Assembly (NCBI RefSeq): GCF_012396605.1 | Contig: NZ_JAAXPW010000006.1 | Span: 1-64,000, forward strand | Direction of reading: 5' to 3' | Origin: Ureibacillus thermosphaericus | GTDB taxonomy: Bacteria; Bacillota; Bacilli; Bacillales_A; Planococcaceae | Length of the DNA: 64,000 nucleotides | Shown here: positions 39,223 through 49,095 of the stretch, in pieces | Layout of the letters: the number at the start of each line of letters is the position of its first letter | How positions within the stretch are numbered: position 1 is the first letter of the stretch | Translations under genes and position numbers: made by a program | Notes under the pieces: model-generated | Databases searched by the model: none | What the model saw: only the letters and a program-made list of their open reading frames with translations | Told to the model about the DNA's origin: nothing

Positions 39223-40431
39223 GTGAGTTATGTTCGAAAACTTAAAGAAAAAAATAAATATCAATTAGTAGCAGACTTAGGATATAGAGGAAAAAGGAGA
39301 TTGAGAAAAACAAAAATTGTTACGGCAAAAAGTGAAAAGGAAGCCGAGCGCCAATTAATTTTATTTGAAGCTGAATTAAAACAAAAAGAAGAATTGTATT
39401 TTGGAGAAACTGCAAACATTACATTAAATGAACTTTACCCAAGATGGAAGGAACATTATGCTAAACAACATTACAGCCCAAGAACTTTTGTTGACAATTG
39501 CACTCATTTAGAAAAGCGAATATTACCAGTTTTCGGGGATATGAAATTAAAGGATATAAAAAAAGTGGATATAGCTTTTTTTATTAGCGATTTGCAAAAG
39601 AAAAACAAACGGCTTGATGGGTTAGATGGGAATCTTGCCCCTTCAACTATTAGAAATATTTACAAAGCATTTGCAAGTATCATGAGAGCTGCTGTCGAAT
39701 GGGAATTAATAGATGAATCACCATGCAAAAATATCAAGTTACCAAAATTGAAATACGAAGAAGGAAAGGCATATAACGAAAATGAGGTTGCTCTTTTATT
39801 TGAACGATTAAGGAAAAGAGAAAGTCCTGAAAAATGCTTAATTGTCGAATTAGCAATTGTAAGTGGCGCAAGACAAGGCGAAATTGCTGCGCTTGAGGAA
39901 AAACATTTAAACGCCGAGAATAGCAGCATTTTGATTGAACAAGCACTGGTTATAGCTAAAAAAGAGGAATTTGAACAAGCGAAAGACGGACTGATTTTAA
40001 AAGAAACCAAAGGTAAAAGAAAACGTGTTGTGACAATTCCAAAGAACGTAATGGATGAATTAATTCGGTGGGTAACCATGAAAAAACAACATTTAGCCCA
40101 ATTAGGTAACGAAAGAAAATGGAAAGAACATACATTTCTATTTTCTGATGAGTATGGTAAACCTTATCGGCCTGATTCTATTAGTCAATGGTGGGAGCGT
40201 TTTATGGACCGTAATCCAGATTTATCTCACATTCGATTCCATGACTTACGACACACATCGGCAACTTTATTAATTCATGCCGGAGAACATCCAAAAGTTA
40301 TACAGTCTCGATTAGGACACGCAAATATAAGTACTACTTTGAATGTTTATGGACATCTATTAAAAGAAACGGATCAACGAGCAAGTTCGCATTTTGAAAA
40401 ATTCTTCATTGAAGATGAAGAAAAAGAATGA
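39223..40431 (+). CDS. int: Tyrosine integrase
   Basis: The 402-residue protein has an arm-binding N-terminus, a SAM-like domain (about 55-165) and a catalytic domain with Arg in SGARQGEIAAL, HDLRHTSATLLIHAG (H-x-x-R), GHANISTTLNVYGH and the nucleophile Tyr in that last motif. It integrates the phage at the tRNA gene. The GTG at 39223 is preferred to ATG at 39214 because AAAGGA lies eight bases upstream. An arm-like site starts right behind the stop codon. Confidence 0.93.
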   Translation: MSYVRKLKEKNKYQLVADLGYRGKRRLRKTKIVTAKSEKEAERQLILFEAELKQKEELYFGETANITLNELYPRWKEHYAKQHYSPRTFVDNCTHLEKRILPVFGDMKLKDIKKVDIAFFISDLQKKNKRLDGLDGNLAPSTIRNIYKAFASIMRAAVEWELIDESPCKNIKLPKLKYEEGKAYNENEVALLFERLRKRESPEKCLIVELAIVSGARQGEIAALEEKHLNAENSSILIEQALVIAKKEEFEQAKDGLILKETKGKRKRVVTIPKNVMDELIRWVTMKKQHLAQLGNERKWKEHTFLFSDEYGKPYRPDSISQWWERFMDRNPDLSHIRFHDLRHTSATLLIHAGEHPKVIQSRLGHANISTTLNVYGHLLKETDQRASSHFEKFFIEDEEKE

Positions 40432-40453
40432 TTTGGGCAAATTTTGGGCTAAA
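40432..40453 (+). other. Candidate integrase arm-type site, right
   Basis: This segment matches 338-359 in 20 of 22 bases and in the same orientation, with two GGGCWAA units. It begins directly after the integrase stop. Confidence 0.5.
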
Positions 40454-40481
40454 TATTTTTTGATACATGTCGATGAATAAA

Positions 40482-40515
40482 AATTAAAAACCTTACAACC
40501 GTTGTGGTTGTAAGG
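40482..40515 (-). terminator. tRNA-Arg terminator, phage-borne copy
   Basis: A perfect 10-bp stem (40491-40500/40506-40515) with the T-rich run TTTTTAATTT on the minus strand follows the tRNA. It is a phage-carried replacement of the host terminator at 123-161 and restores tRNA termination after integration. Confidence 0.8.
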
Positions 40516-40523
40516 CTTTTCTG

Positions 40524-40600
<77 letters not shown>

Positions 40601-40627
40601 ATTTTGTTTTCCCAAAGGACAATATTT

Positions 40628-40656
40628 ATTATATTAGCGTAGTGTGAAAATGTCAA
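40628..40656 (-). promoter_or_regulatory. Promoter of tRNA-Arg
   Basis: TTGACA (40656-40651) and TATAAT (40633-40628) are separated by exactly 17 bases on the minus strand, a full consensus promoter 28 bases upstream of the tRNA. Confidence 0.88.
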
Positions 40657-40696
40657 CGGTTTTTTAAAAATTTTTTCAACTAATTTTCACACTACG
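40638..40696. repeat. Inverted repeat around the tRNA promoter
   Basis: CGTAGTGTGAAAA (40638-40650) and its exact complement (40684-40696) flank the -35 box; one arm is the promoter spacer. It also follows the stop codon of the phosphodiesterase gene by seven bases, so it may end that transcript or serve as an operator. Confidence 0.55.
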
Positions 40697-40703
40697 AACC
40701 ATT

Positions 40704-41213
40704 TTACAATTCTTCCAATGGATACTCTTTTTGAAATATTTCTTCCCCTTGATCCGTATACGCAGTAACTTTCCAAATTGAATCATTATACTCTAACACT
40801 GCGTAACTCTTTTCATCAATGCCCCGAGGCTTTAACAAGCTCCCGGGATTTACAAACAGAATATTGTCTATCAATTCTGCACCAAGTAAATGGGAATGTC
40901 CAAACAACACCGCATCTGCTTCTACTTCCTTTGCACGATAAAACAGATTCATGGTTGTCGACTTTACATTGAATAAATGTCCATGCGTTACATACACTTT
41001 TTTATTCTCAATTTCAAACTGCAATTCTTCAGGAAACCGGCTATCCCGGTCACAATTGCCGCGAACTCGCTTTACTCCTTCTAGATATGGGTGTTGATAA
41101 TCTAGTTCGCTATCCCCACAGTGAATGACCACATCCACTCCTGGATGTCGCTCCTTAACTACTTGTATGATTTCTGCATCCCCATGGGTATCACTCATCA
41201 CTAATAATTTCAT
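40704..41213 (-). CDS. ysnB: Phosphodiesterase, YfcE/MJ0936 family
   Basis: The 169-residue protein has the metallophosphoesterase motifs MSDTHGD (D-x-H), HCGDSELD (GD), GNCD, and GHSHLLG late in the chain. It is a small metal-dependent phosphodiesterase of uncertain substrate. The ATG at 41213 has GGTGGAG upstream. In B. subtilis the gene lies at the end of the rph-ysnA-ysnB group, as here apart from the phnA-like insertion. Confidence 0.85.
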   Translation of the reverse strand: MKLLVMSDTHGDAEIIQVVKERHPGVDVVIHCGDSELDYQHPYLEGVKRVRGNCDRDSRFPEELQFEIENKKVYVTHGHLFNVKSTTMNLFYRAKEVEADAVLFGHSHLLGAELIDNILFVNPGSLLKPRGIDEKSYAVLEYNDSIWKVTAYTDQGEEIFQKEYPLEEL

Positions 41214-41433
41214 TGTCTCCACCCTTATTTTTTACTTTGCATCCAAGTAATGAAAAATATGCCTAATAAAAATTTTAATAAAATCTGCTTGAAATGTAAA
41301 AGGTTAATTGCTGACAAAATACGACTTGCTGTTTTACTTAATGTACACAAGTAAATCTTTGTTTCGCATATCATTAAATAATTGCAACATTTGCTTAAAT
41401 ACTTGTGACTAAAATACTCGCAACTTTATCCTA

Positions 41434-41460
41434 AATAAAAAAGAGGCTGCTTGAGCCCCT
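41434..41460 (-). terminator. Terminator of phnA-like gene
   Basis: On the minus strand the stem AGGGGCT/AGCCTCT (one G.U pair) is followed by TTTTTTATTT. The stretch 41223-41433 next to it is AT-rich and shows no gene. Confidence 0.75.
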
Positions 41461-41465
41461 TTACT

Positions 41466-41795
41466 TTAAGCTTTTTTCACAAATTCAGATTTTAACTTCA
41501 TTGCACCAAAACCATCAATTTTACAATCGATGTTGTGATCTCCCTCTACCAACTTGATGTTTTTTACTTTAGTGCCAATTTTTAATGTGGAAGAACTTCC
41601 TTTTACTTTTAAATCTTTAATGATTGTCACTGTATCGCCATCTTGTAAAAGATTGCCGTAAGCATCTTTTACTACCAAGCCTTCCTCTTCAGTATGGTCG
41701 TTTTCAGTCCATTCATGAGCGCATTCTGGACAAATAAATACGTTTCCATCTTCATACGTATATTCTGAATTACATTTTGGACAGTTTGGTATCAT
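41466..41795 (-). CDS. PhnA/YjdM family zinc-ribbon protein
   Basis: The 109-residue protein starts [17 protein letters not shown] and has CPEC (second zinc pair), then the YjdM domain [20 protein letters not shown] and [17 protein letters not shown]. The family was named after the phosphonate operon but has no phosphonate enzyme activity shown. The ATG at 41795 has GGAGG eight bases upstream; the ATG at 41810 has none. Confidence 0.88.
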   Translation of the reverse strand: MIPNCPKCNSEYTYEDGNVFICPECAHEWTENDHTEEEGLVVKDAYGNLLQDGDTVTIIKDLKVKGSSSTLKIGTKVKNIKLVEGDHNIDCKIDGFGAMKLKSEFVKKA

Positions 41796-41888
41796 TTCTT
41801 TTTCCTCCATATTTACATCATTACCTACTACTATAATGAAGTCTTAACGAGATTTCAAATGTTTATGGAAATTTTCAAACTGTCCACT

Positions 41889-42485
41889 TTATTTTAATAC
41901 ATTCGGCAACTCTTCTGTTAACTTCCGAATCGCATTTCCTCGGTGGGAAATTGCACCTTTCTCTTCTGGTGTAAGTTCTGCCATAGTACGACCTAATTCT
42001 GGTACGTAAAAGATTGGATCGTAACCAAAACCATTAGTACCTCTTTTTTTGTGCAAAATTCTGCCTTCACATGCGCCTAAGAATGTTCTCGTTTCGATGT
42101 TTGGACCGCTAATAGCGATGGCACAAACGAAGCGTGCTGTGCGCTCTTCATCCGGAATCCCTTGCATTTTTTCAAGCACTTTTTGAATATTTGCTTCATC
42201 ATCATGATCTCCCGCATAACGGGCGGAAAATACCCCTGGTTCACCGCCTAAAGCATCGATTGCCAAACCGCTATCATCCGCAATAACGAGTTTACCAAGG
42301 GCTTGTGAGAGGGCTTCTGCTTTTAATATTGCGTTTTCTTCAAAGGTTGTACCTGTTTCTTCAATTTCCATATCACTCGCTATATCTAGCATTGTTACAA
42401 CCTCATAATGAAGCGGCTTGAAAATCGCTTCAAAATCTTTTGCTTTTCCTCTATTTTTCGTTGCAATTACAACTTGTTTCATCAT
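41889..42485 (-). CDS. rdgB: XTP/dITP diphosphatase (RdgB/HAM1)
   Basis: The 198-residue protein has [53 protein letters not shown] and the C-terminal [15 protein letters not shown] and HRGNAIRKL motifs. It removes deaminated purine nucleotides. The start forms ATGATG directly behind rph (four-base overlap), with GGGGAG upstream. Confidence 0.93.
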   Translation of the reverse strand: MMKQVVIATKNRGKAKDFEAIFKPLHYEVVTMLDIASDMEIEETGTTFEENAILKAEALSQALGKLVIADDSGLAIDALGGEPGVFSARYAGDHDDEANIQKVLEKMQGIPDEERTARFVCAIAISGPNIETRTFLGACEGRILHKKRGTNGFGYDPIFYVPELGRTMAELTPEEKGAISHRGNAIRKLTEELPNVLK

Positions 42486-43240
42486 TCTTTTGACTCCCCA
42501 ACTTCTAGAATGAATTTTGCATCTTCACCAAGTACGGACTTTTGTATTTCAATTAATTCTCGAATTCCTTTTTCACCGAGAGCAAGCAACGTATTTAATT
42601 CTTCTCGAGAGAATGTCGCTTCCTCCCCAGTACCTTGTATTTCAACGAATCTGCCGCTTCCAGTCATTACTAGATTCATATCTACCTTTGCTTGAAAATC
42701 CTCTGAATAATTTAAATCTAAAACCGCTCCAATCGGTTCTACAAATCCGACACTTGTTGCTGCTAAAAAATCAGTAACTGGAAACTTTTCAAATGGAGAT
42801 TCTTTATGGCGCTTTGCAAGAGCTTGTGTTAATGCAACGAACGCCCCAGTAATAGAAGCTGTTCTTGTTCCTCCATCTGCTTGTATAACGTCGCAATCAA
42901 TCCAGATAGTCCGCTCTCCAAACGCTTCTAAATCAACAACTGCCCGCAATGCTCGTCCAATTAAACGTTGAATCTCCATCGTACGTCCACCGATTTTACC
43001 TCGTGAAGATTCACGGATAGTACGTTCTTGCGTTGCTCTTGGCAACATGGAATATTCTGCAGTAATCCAACCTTTTCCTTGCCCACGCAGAAAGCTAGGA
43101 ACTTTCTCTTCTATCGTAGCTGTACAAATTACTTTTGTATTACCTACTTGAATTAAAACAGATCCTTCTGGATGAATTAAATAATCTGTTTCGATTGTTA
43201 CAGGTCTTAATTGATTTACTTCTCTTCCATCTACTCGCAT
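42482..43240 (-). CDS. rph: Ribonuclease PH
   Basis: The 252-residue protein has the RNase PH signature: [63 protein letters not shown] and [15 protein letters not shown]. It trims tRNA 3' ends by phosphorolysis. The ATG at 43240 has AGGAGG upstream. Overlaps rdgB. Confidence 0.95.
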   Translation of the reverse strand: MRVDGREVNQLRPVTIETDYLIHPEGSVLIQVGNTKVICTATIEEKVPSFLRGQGKGWITAEYSMLPRATQERTIRESSRGKIGGRTMEIQRLIGRALRAVVDLEAFGERTIWIDCDVIQADGGTRTASITGAFVALTQALAKRHKESPFEKFPVTDFLAATSVGFVEPIGAVLDLNYSEDFQAKVDMNLVMTGSGRFVEIQGTGEEATFSREELNTLLALGEKGIRELIEIQKSVLGEDAKFILEVGESKE

Positions 43241-43363
43241 GTACTTTCCTCCTACAAATAATCGCACAATATATTAACATACATTTTCTCCAGAAAAAAG
43301 TCATTGCACATTTTTGAAACTTTTTTGGCATACAATCTTTATAGCTTGTAGCACTGTACTACA

Positions 43364-43396
43364 AGTAAAAAAGCTCGAAAAGTGCCTTTCGAGCTT
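43364..43396 (-). terminator. Terminator between murI and rph
   Basis: A 10-bp stem (43371-43380/43387-43396) with TTTTTTAC on the minus strand, possibly active in both directions. It ends the murI transcript. Confidence 0.75.
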
Positions 43397-43403
43397 TCTT
43401 CAT

Positions 43404-43465
43404 GTCTCATGCAATTCGGTATAACCGAATGATTTTGCTGCTTGATGTACCGAATCGCATGAGAC
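43404..43465 (-). repeat. Nested inverted repeat downstream of murI
   Basis: GTCTCATGC/GCATGAGAC (43404-43412/43457-43465) encloses ATTCGGT, its complement ACCGAAT (43424-43430) and a second ACCGAAT (43450-43456). Two folds are possible. It lies in the murI 3' region ahead of the terminator. Role unknown. Confidence 0.5.
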
Positions 43466-43501
43466 TCAAAATGATTTGAGCATCATGGATTTTTTGAGTT
43501 G

Positions 43502-44296
43502 TTAAAATTGAATTTTTCTTACATCTAAGTGTTTCATTTCTAACCAATTTTCAGCAATTGTACGGAAAATGGGCACCGAGCCGGTCACATAGAAAATATG
43601 ATGTGGTTTATGATTTTCATTTCGGAGTAAGTGATGTTTTGTTAATAGCTCTTTTACTTCTTTTGCAGTTTCTTCTGCTGATGATAAAACAGTTACATTA
43701 GGTCCAACTACCTTTTCGATATGATGTTGAATCATCGGATAGTGAGTACAACCTAAAATGACTGTGTCAAAACTTTTATTTTCAAGCGGCTTTAATCCAT
43801 TCGCTACAAGGTCGAATGCAAATTGTCCTTCATATTCTCCACTTTCAACTAGCGGTACAAATGTCGGACACGCAAGAGGAATAATTTTCGCCTCCGTATT
43901 TAAAGCAAGCAGTGCACGTTCATATGCGCCACTTTTAATTGTTCCTTCTGTTGCAAGAACCACAATTCGATTGTGCTTCGTTTTTTTTACAGCTGCTCGG
44001 GCTCCCGCATTAATGACGCCCACTATTGGAATTGAGAGCTGTTCTCTTAAAACATCTAATGCTACTGCCGTTGCCGTATTACATGCGATAACAAGGAGTT
44101 TTATATTCTGTTTTTCCAACGCTTTTGCTAACTGCATAGTAAAGGCGAGAACCTCTTCACTTTTTCGTGGGCCATAGGGGCACCTTGCAGTATCGCCAAT
44201 GTAATAAATCGTTTCATTTGGCAAAACATTGATAATTTGTTTTGCAACAGTTAAGCCACCTACTCCTGAATCGATAACGCCTATTGGGGCATTCAC
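43502..44296 (-). CDS. murI: Glutamate racemase
   Basis: The 264-residue protein has GVIDSGVGGLTVAKQI, YGPRKSEEV, LVIACNTATAVAL (Cys) and VILGCTHYPMIQ (second Cys). It makes D-glutamate for peptidoglycan. It corresponds to racE of B. subtilis by position. No gene is seen in 44297-44593 upstream (297 bases). Confidence 0.95.
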   Translation of the reverse strand: MNAPIGVIDSGVGGLTVAKQIINVLPNETIYYIGDTARCPYGPRKSEEVLAFTMQLAKALEKQNIKLLVIACNTATAVALDVLREQLSIPIVGVINAGARAAVKKTKHNRIVVLATEGTIKSGAYERALLALNTEAKIIPLACPTFVPLVESGEYEGQFAFDLVANGLKPLENKSFDTVILGCTHYPMIQHHIEKVVGPNVTVLSSAEETAKEVKELLTKHHLLRNENHKPHHIFYVTGSVPIFRTIAENWLEMKHLDVRKIQF

Positions 44297-44593
44297 TTAT
44301 ACCGCCTCTATCCTATTTCATTTGTATGATATATTATTATCTATTCTATTTTGACCTAATTCTTTACTAAGTTCAATGATTCTTTTATTCATACAATTGA
44401 ACAGGAAAAGACAGTTTTTTATTTGAATACCCTCATGTTAAACATCGCGCCATTGATCCATGCAACTGCCCGATTGTTGTAATTGTATATCAGATAATAA
44501 TTGACATTTTTTTGAATAAGTATTTTTCATCACTAATACGATTGTAGCCTTTTAAAATTCATTTTAGGATTTAAAGCCACTATCTTAAATCGA

Positions 44594-44815
44594 TTAATGC
44601 AATGAAAGCTCGTCAAGCCTTAGCAATTCAATCAGTGCCTGTGACCTGCTAGAAACGCCCAGTTTTTGAATTGTGTTTGAAATATGGTTACGCACCGTTT
44701 TTTCGCTTATGCCCAACTTTTGTGAAATTTCTTTTGTGGAATAATCTAAAATTAATAATTGAAATATTTCCCGCTCTCTTTTCGTTAAAAGCGAACGATG
44801 CTGCGGGCTACTCAT
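44594..44815 (-). CDS. gerE: Spore regulator GerE
   Basis: The 73-residue protein is a LuxR-type HTH with almost nothing else: LTKREREIFQLLILDYSTKE, ISQKLGISEKTVRNHISN and the IQKLGVSSRSQALIELLRL end. Size and sequence match GerE, which controls late coat genes in the mother cell. It indicates an endospore former. Confidence 0.93.
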   Translation of the reverse strand: MSSPQHRSLLTKREREIFQLLILDYSTKEISQKLGISEKTVRNHISNTIQKLGVSSRSQALIELLRLDELSLH

Positions 44816-44886
44816 AAGGCAACACCCTCCTATCTCCTCTCTATGTAAAGTATGTCATGAGGGTGGAGGCTGTGAGGGCATTTTAA

Positions 44887-45333
44887 CTATTTCCCACATA
44901 ATATTACTTTTTGTTCTTCAGTCCAGCGATGAGGTTTACCAGTTTCTTTGTTGATTTGTACTAAAGCCCCTCTACCAGTTAAAACGATTTCATCTTTTTC
45001 ATTTTTTACCATGTAGTGAAGATCTAGAGAGGAGTTTCCAACCCGTGCTGTTTTTACATAAATTCGCAGTTTTTCTCCGTAATAAACTTGTTTTAAATAG
45101 TCGCATTGCAAATCTGCCGCAACTGGAATACATTGCTCATCTTGTGAACCCCAATTGTTCTTCACATTCAGCCATTTAAAATATTCAATGCGTGCATGTT
45201 CAAAATATGAAAATGGTACAACATTATTTAAATGTCCATACATATCAACATCTGAAAAACGAACAATCTCTTCCGTGTAAAATGTAAATTCCTTCTCCCA
45301 TTGTTCAAAATCTTCAATATACATTTCTTTCAT
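44887..45333 (-). CDS. ysmA: Acyl-CoA thioesterase, YsmA-like
   Basis: The 148-residue protein is a 4HBT hotdog fold enzyme: VRFSDVDMYGHLNNVVPFSY (catalytic Asp-His region), FEHARIEYFKWL and CDYLKQVYYGEKLRIYVKTA. The ATG at 45333 has AAGGGGATG upstream; an upstream extension in the same frame codes for unrelated hydrophobic sequence and is left out. Confidence 0.85.
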   Translation of the reverse strand: MKEMYIEDFEQWEKEFTFYTEEIVRFSDVDMYGHLNNVVPFSYFEHARIEYFKWLNVKNNWGSQDEQCIPVAADLQCDYLKQVYYGEKLRIYVKTARVGNSSLDLHYMVKNEKDEIVLTGRGALVQINKETGKPHRWTEEQKVILCGK

Positions 45334-45540
45334 TTTCCCATCCCCTTTAACCAATGTTTTACTTATATAATAAATATTATACAATAGTAGATTCATCGAG
45401 GAAATGAATGAAAATGTCGAATATTGGAAGGGGATGACGATGGATTTTTTTATTGAAAGAGGATTCGCAATGCAACTGTACAGAAATAAACTGCTTACTA
45501 TACTATGCAGCATCATGAAAATTGGATAATTGTTCTATAA

Positions 45541-45584
45541 AAAAATTAAAAGCAGCCAAAATCGATAAACGATTTTGACTGCTT
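45541..45584 (-). terminator. sdh operon terminator
   Basis: A 15-bp stem with a few mismatches (45550-45564/45570-45584) is followed on the minus strand by TTTAATTTTT, directly after sdhB. Confidence 0.85.
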
Positions 45585-45594
45585 CTAATACATA

Positions 45595-46377
45595 TTAGTC
45601 TACCATATGGTCAGAACCGAAGAATTTGCGGAACATGTGTACAGTCGTTGCTCTGTTTAATGATGCAATAGAAGTTGTTAAAGGAATTCCTTTTGGACAA
45701 GCAGCTACACAGTTTTGAGAGTTACCGCAGTTTGCAAGTCCGCCTTCACCCATAATTGCATCTAAACGTTCGTCTTTGTTCATTGCACCTGTTGGATGTG
45801 TATTGAATAAACGTACTTGAGAAAGTGGTGCTGGACCGATGAAGCTAGATTTCTCAGAAACGTTTGGACAAGCTTCGAAACAAACACCACAAGTCATACA
45901 TTTTGACAATTCGTATGCCCATTGACGTTTGCGTTCAGGCATGCGTGGACCTTCTCCTAAATCGTAACTTCCGTCAATCGGAATCCACGCTTTTACTTTT
46001 TTCAATGCGTTGAACATACGGCTTCGGTCAACTTGTAAGTCACGAACAACTGGGAAAGTTTTCATTGGTTCTAAGCGAATTGGTTGTTCAAGTTGATCAA
46101 CCAACGCAGAACATGATTGGCGTGGACGGCCATTAATTACCATCGAACAAGCACCACAAACTTCCTCTAGACAGTTCATGTCCCAAGTAACCGGTGTTGT
46201 TGGTTTTCCATCAGCAGTCACTGGATGTTGACGAATGTACATCAATGCAGAGATTACGTTCATACCTGGACGGTAAGGTACTTCGAATTCTTCCCAACGG
46301 CTTGCACCATTTGGATTATCTTGACGTAAAATTCTAAATCTTACTGTTTTTCCAGTTTCCACTTGTTGTGTAGTCAC
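45595..46377 (-). CDS. sdhB: Succinate dehydrogenase iron-sulfur subunit
   Basis: The 260-residue protein has a plant-type ferredoxin domain (CLEEVCGACSMVINGRPRQS) and two bacterial-type clusters (CMTCGVCFEACPN; CGNSQNCVAACPKG). It passes electrons from SdhA to the membrane anchor. It starts two bases after sdhA. Confidence 0.96.
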   Translation of the reverse strand: MTTQQVETGKTVRFRILRQDNPNGASRWEEFEVPYRPGMNVISALMYIRQHPVTADGKPTTPVTWDMNCLEEVCGACSMVINGRPRQSCSALVDQLEQPIRLEPMKTFPVVRDLQVDRSRMFNALKKVKAWIPIDGSYDLGEGPRMPERKRQWAYELSKCMTCGVCFEACPNVSEKSSFIGPAPLSQVRLFNTHPTGAMNKDERLDAIMGEGGLANCGNSQNCVAACPKGIPLTTSIASLNRATTVHMFRKFFGSDHMVD

Positions 46378-46379
46378 GA

Positions 46380-48140
46380 TTAATTACCTCCTTTCGAAGA
46401 GTAGTCACGTTTACGAGGCGGAATTAATGAAACGTCTACTTCTTGGTAAGTAATAATTGGCTCACCTGTAGATGGATCAAATTTCGCCATAGTTGTTTTT
46501 AAGAAGTTTTCGTCGTCACGTTCTGGGAATTCTGGTTTATAGTGTGCACCACGTGACTCGTTACGTAATAACGCACCTTTTGTAATTACTCGTGCAAGAT
46601 ATAGCATGTTTTTCAATTGACGAGTAAAGTGTGCACCTTGGTTGCTCCATTTTTGAGTATCGTGGATGTTAATGTTTTCCCAACGCTCTAACATGTCACC
46701 AAGTGTGTCATATGTTTTTTGTAGGCGATCGTTGTAACGTACAACTGTTACGTTGTCAGTCATCATTTCGCCTAGTTCTTTGTGAAGTAAATATGCGTTT
46801 TCATTACCTTTGTCCATTTTTAGGATGTTATCCCATTTTTGTTGCTCTTGTTTTACATAAGAATCATATAAAGATTGTGGTAAATCTTCCGCATGTTTTG
46901 TTAAGCCTTGCATATATTTAACTGCGTTAGGTCCTGCAACCATACCACCATAAATCGCAGAAAGTAATGAGTTAGCACCTAAGCGGTTTGCACCGTGTTG
47001 TGAATAGTCACATTCACCAGCAGCAAACAGACCAGGAATTTCAGTCATTTGATCGTAGTCAACCCATAATCCACCCATTGAGTAGTGAACCGCTGGGAAG
47101 ATCTTCATTGGTACTTTACGTGGATCGTCACCAACGAATTTTTCGTAGATTTCGATGATACCACCAAGTTTGATGTCTAATTCATGTGGATCTTTATGAG
47201 ATAAGTCTAAATATACGATGTTTTCACCATTGATACCTAATTTTTGGTTTACGCATACGTCGAAGATTTCACGTGTCGCAATGTCACGTGGTACTAAGTT
47301 ACCGTATGCAGGATATTTTTCTTCTAAGAAGTACCATGGTTTACCATCTTTATATGTCCAAATACGTCCACCCTCACCGCGAGCAGATTCACTCATTAAA
47401 CGGTTTTTGTCATCGCCAGGAATTGCTGTTGGGTGAATTTGGATGAACTCACCATTTGCATATGAAGCACCTTGTTGATAAACAATTGATGCTGCAGAAC
47501 CAGTATTGATTACTGAGTTTGTTGATTTACCAAAGATGATACCAGGACCACCTGTTGCCATAACTACAGCATCAGAGCGGAATGCTTTAATTTCTGATGT
47601 GCTTAAATCTTGTGCTACGATTCCACGGCAAACTCCTTCGTCATCAAGAACGATTCCAAGGAATTCCCAGTGTTCGTATTTTGTTACTAAACCTTCTACT
47701 TCGTAACGACGAACTTGTTCGTCAAGCGCATATAATAATTGTTGACCTGTTGTCGCACCTGCAAATGCAGTACGGTGATGCAATGTACCACCGAAACGAC
47801 GGAAGTCAAGTAGACCTTCTGGAGTTCGGTTGAACATAACTCCCATACGGTCGAACATGTGAATGATACCAGGTGCTGCTTCACACATTGCTTTTACTGG
47901 TGGTTGGTTCGCTAAGAAGTCTCCACCATAAATTGTATCGTCAAAGTGGATCCATGGAGAATCCCCTTCACCTTTTGTATTTACTGCACCATTAATTCCA
48001 CCTTGTGCACAAACTGAGTGTGAACGTTTAACAGGAACTAATGAGAATAGTTCTACTTCAGTACCCATTTCGGCTGCTTTCATCGTTGCCATTAGACCAG
48101 CTAAGCCGCCACCAACAACGATTAATTTCTTTTTGGCCAT
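46380..48140 (-). CDS. sdhA: Succinate dehydrogenase flavoprotein subunit
   Basis: The 586-residue protein has an FAD motif (VVGGGLAGLMATMKAAE), HSVCAQGGINGAVN, the DTIYGGDFLANQ segment, GEGGRIW and HGANRLGANSLLSAI. It oxidises succinate to fumarate. Length and order fit the Bacillus type. Confidence 0.97.
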   Translation of the reverse strand: MAKKKLIVVGGGLAGLMATMKAAEMGTEVELFSLVPVKRSHSVCAQGGINGAVNTKGEGDSPWIHFDDTIYGGDFLANQPPVKAMCEAAPGIIHMFDRMGVMFNRTPEGLLDFRRFGGTLHHRTAFAGATTGQQLLYALDEQVRRYEVEGLVTKYEHWEFLGIVLDDEGVCRGIVAQDLSTSEIKAFRSDAVVMATGGPGIIFGKSTNSVINTGSAASIVYQQGASYANGEFIQIHPTAIPGDDKNRLMSESARGEGGRIWTYKDGKPWYFLEEKYPAYGNLVPRDIATREIFDVCVNQKLGINGENIVYLDLSHKDPHELDIKLGGIIEIYEKFVGDDPRKVPMKIFPAVHYSMGGLWVDYDQMTEIPGLFAAGECDYSQHGANRLGANSLLSAIYGGMVAGPNAVKYMQGLTKHAEDLPQSLYDSYVKQEQQKWDNILKMDKGNENAYLLHKELGEMMTDNVTVVRYNDRLQKTYDTLGDMLERWENINIHDTQKWSNQGAHFTRQLKNMLYLARVITKGALLRNESRGAHYKPEFPERDDENFLKTTMAKFDPSTGEPIITYQEVDVSLIPPRKRDYSSKGGN

Positions 48141-48190
48141 GATTATTTCTCACTCCTCTTTTCTAATTGGACGTTCTATCTATGCTTGTA

Positions 48191-48802
48191 TCATACGAAT
48201 GCTAGAATTGCAGATACACCGATAATGCTTAAGATGACGAAAAATGCCATTGTAATCCACGTAACTACTTTTTGAGAATGTGTTGATTGTGTGATACCCC
48301 AGCTTACAAAGAATGACCATAAACCGTTAGATAAATGCAATGTAGCGGAAAGGATACCCACAATGTAGAATCCTAACATCCATGGATTTGCAACGATTTT
48401 TTCCATCATTTCAAAACTTACTTCCGCACCAAATGCTTTTTGGATGCGAGTTTGGAACATGTGCCAAGCAATGAAGATTACTAGGAACACACCAGTAAGT
48501 CGTTGCAATAAGAACATCCAGTTACGGAATGTACTGAAGCGCTTATTGTTTGGTGTTGCTGTAAAGGCAATATAAATTCCATATAAACCGTGGAACAGAA
48601 TAGGAATGTAGATAACAATCCACTCAATAAGTAATAATAGTGGACCTGGAATATAATCCATTACTCCTGTTGCACTGTTATATGTCTCTTCTCCCCCTGT
48701 TGCAGTAAAGTTTAGAGACAAGTGGAACACTAAAAATAGCCCTACAGGAATAACACCAAGTAAAGAATGTAGTCGGCGCCAGTAAAACTCATTTTTTGCC
48801 AA
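48191..48802 (-). CDS. sdhC: Succinate dehydrogenase cytochrome b558
   Basis: The 203-residue membrane protein has five helices with His residues for two hemes (FYWRRLHSLLGVIPVGLFLV; VFHLSLNF; LFHGLYG; IAWHMFQTRI; LSATLHLSNGLW). It anchors SdhAB and reduces menaquinone. The start is TTG at 48802 with AAGGGGG eight bases upstream. The leader region 48803-49095 holds the sdh and yslB promoters, but no clear boxes. Confidence 0.95.
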   Translation of the reverse strand: MAKNEFYWRRLHSLLGVIPVGLFLVFHLSLNFTATGGEETYNSATGVMDYIPGPLLLLIEWIVIYIPILFHGLYGIYIAFTATPNNKRFSTFRNWMFLLQRLTGVFLVIFIAWHMFQTRIQKAFGAEVSFEMMEKIVANPWMLGFYIVGILSATLHLSNGLWSFFVSWGITQSTHSQKVVTWITMAFFVILSIIGVSAILAFV

Positions 48803-49095
48803 GACTGATACCCCCTTAAATGATAGAAATAAGTAGTCAATAAGTCGTCACAAATTGTAAACGCTTTATGCATTGACTGTTTTATTCATAATGGTACAAT
48901 ATTATGACAAGTTCATTGTACCCCCACGAACTATTACCGTCAAGGTTAGTTGTGCATATTTATTTTCCGAAATTTGTCTAATATTCGCTACAAAACCTTC
49001 TATTTTTTCTCTATTATGTTATTTTTCTCTATTTTAACTTTTTTCAAATTCTCTGTTGTTAAAAAAGAAAAATTCTAGAAAGAGGTTCTTATTAT

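Noticed and set aside
45334-45516. N-terminal extension of the thioesterase
   Set aside because: The extra 61 codons encode sequence not found in the hotdog family, and a ribosome site precedes the internal ATG at 45333.
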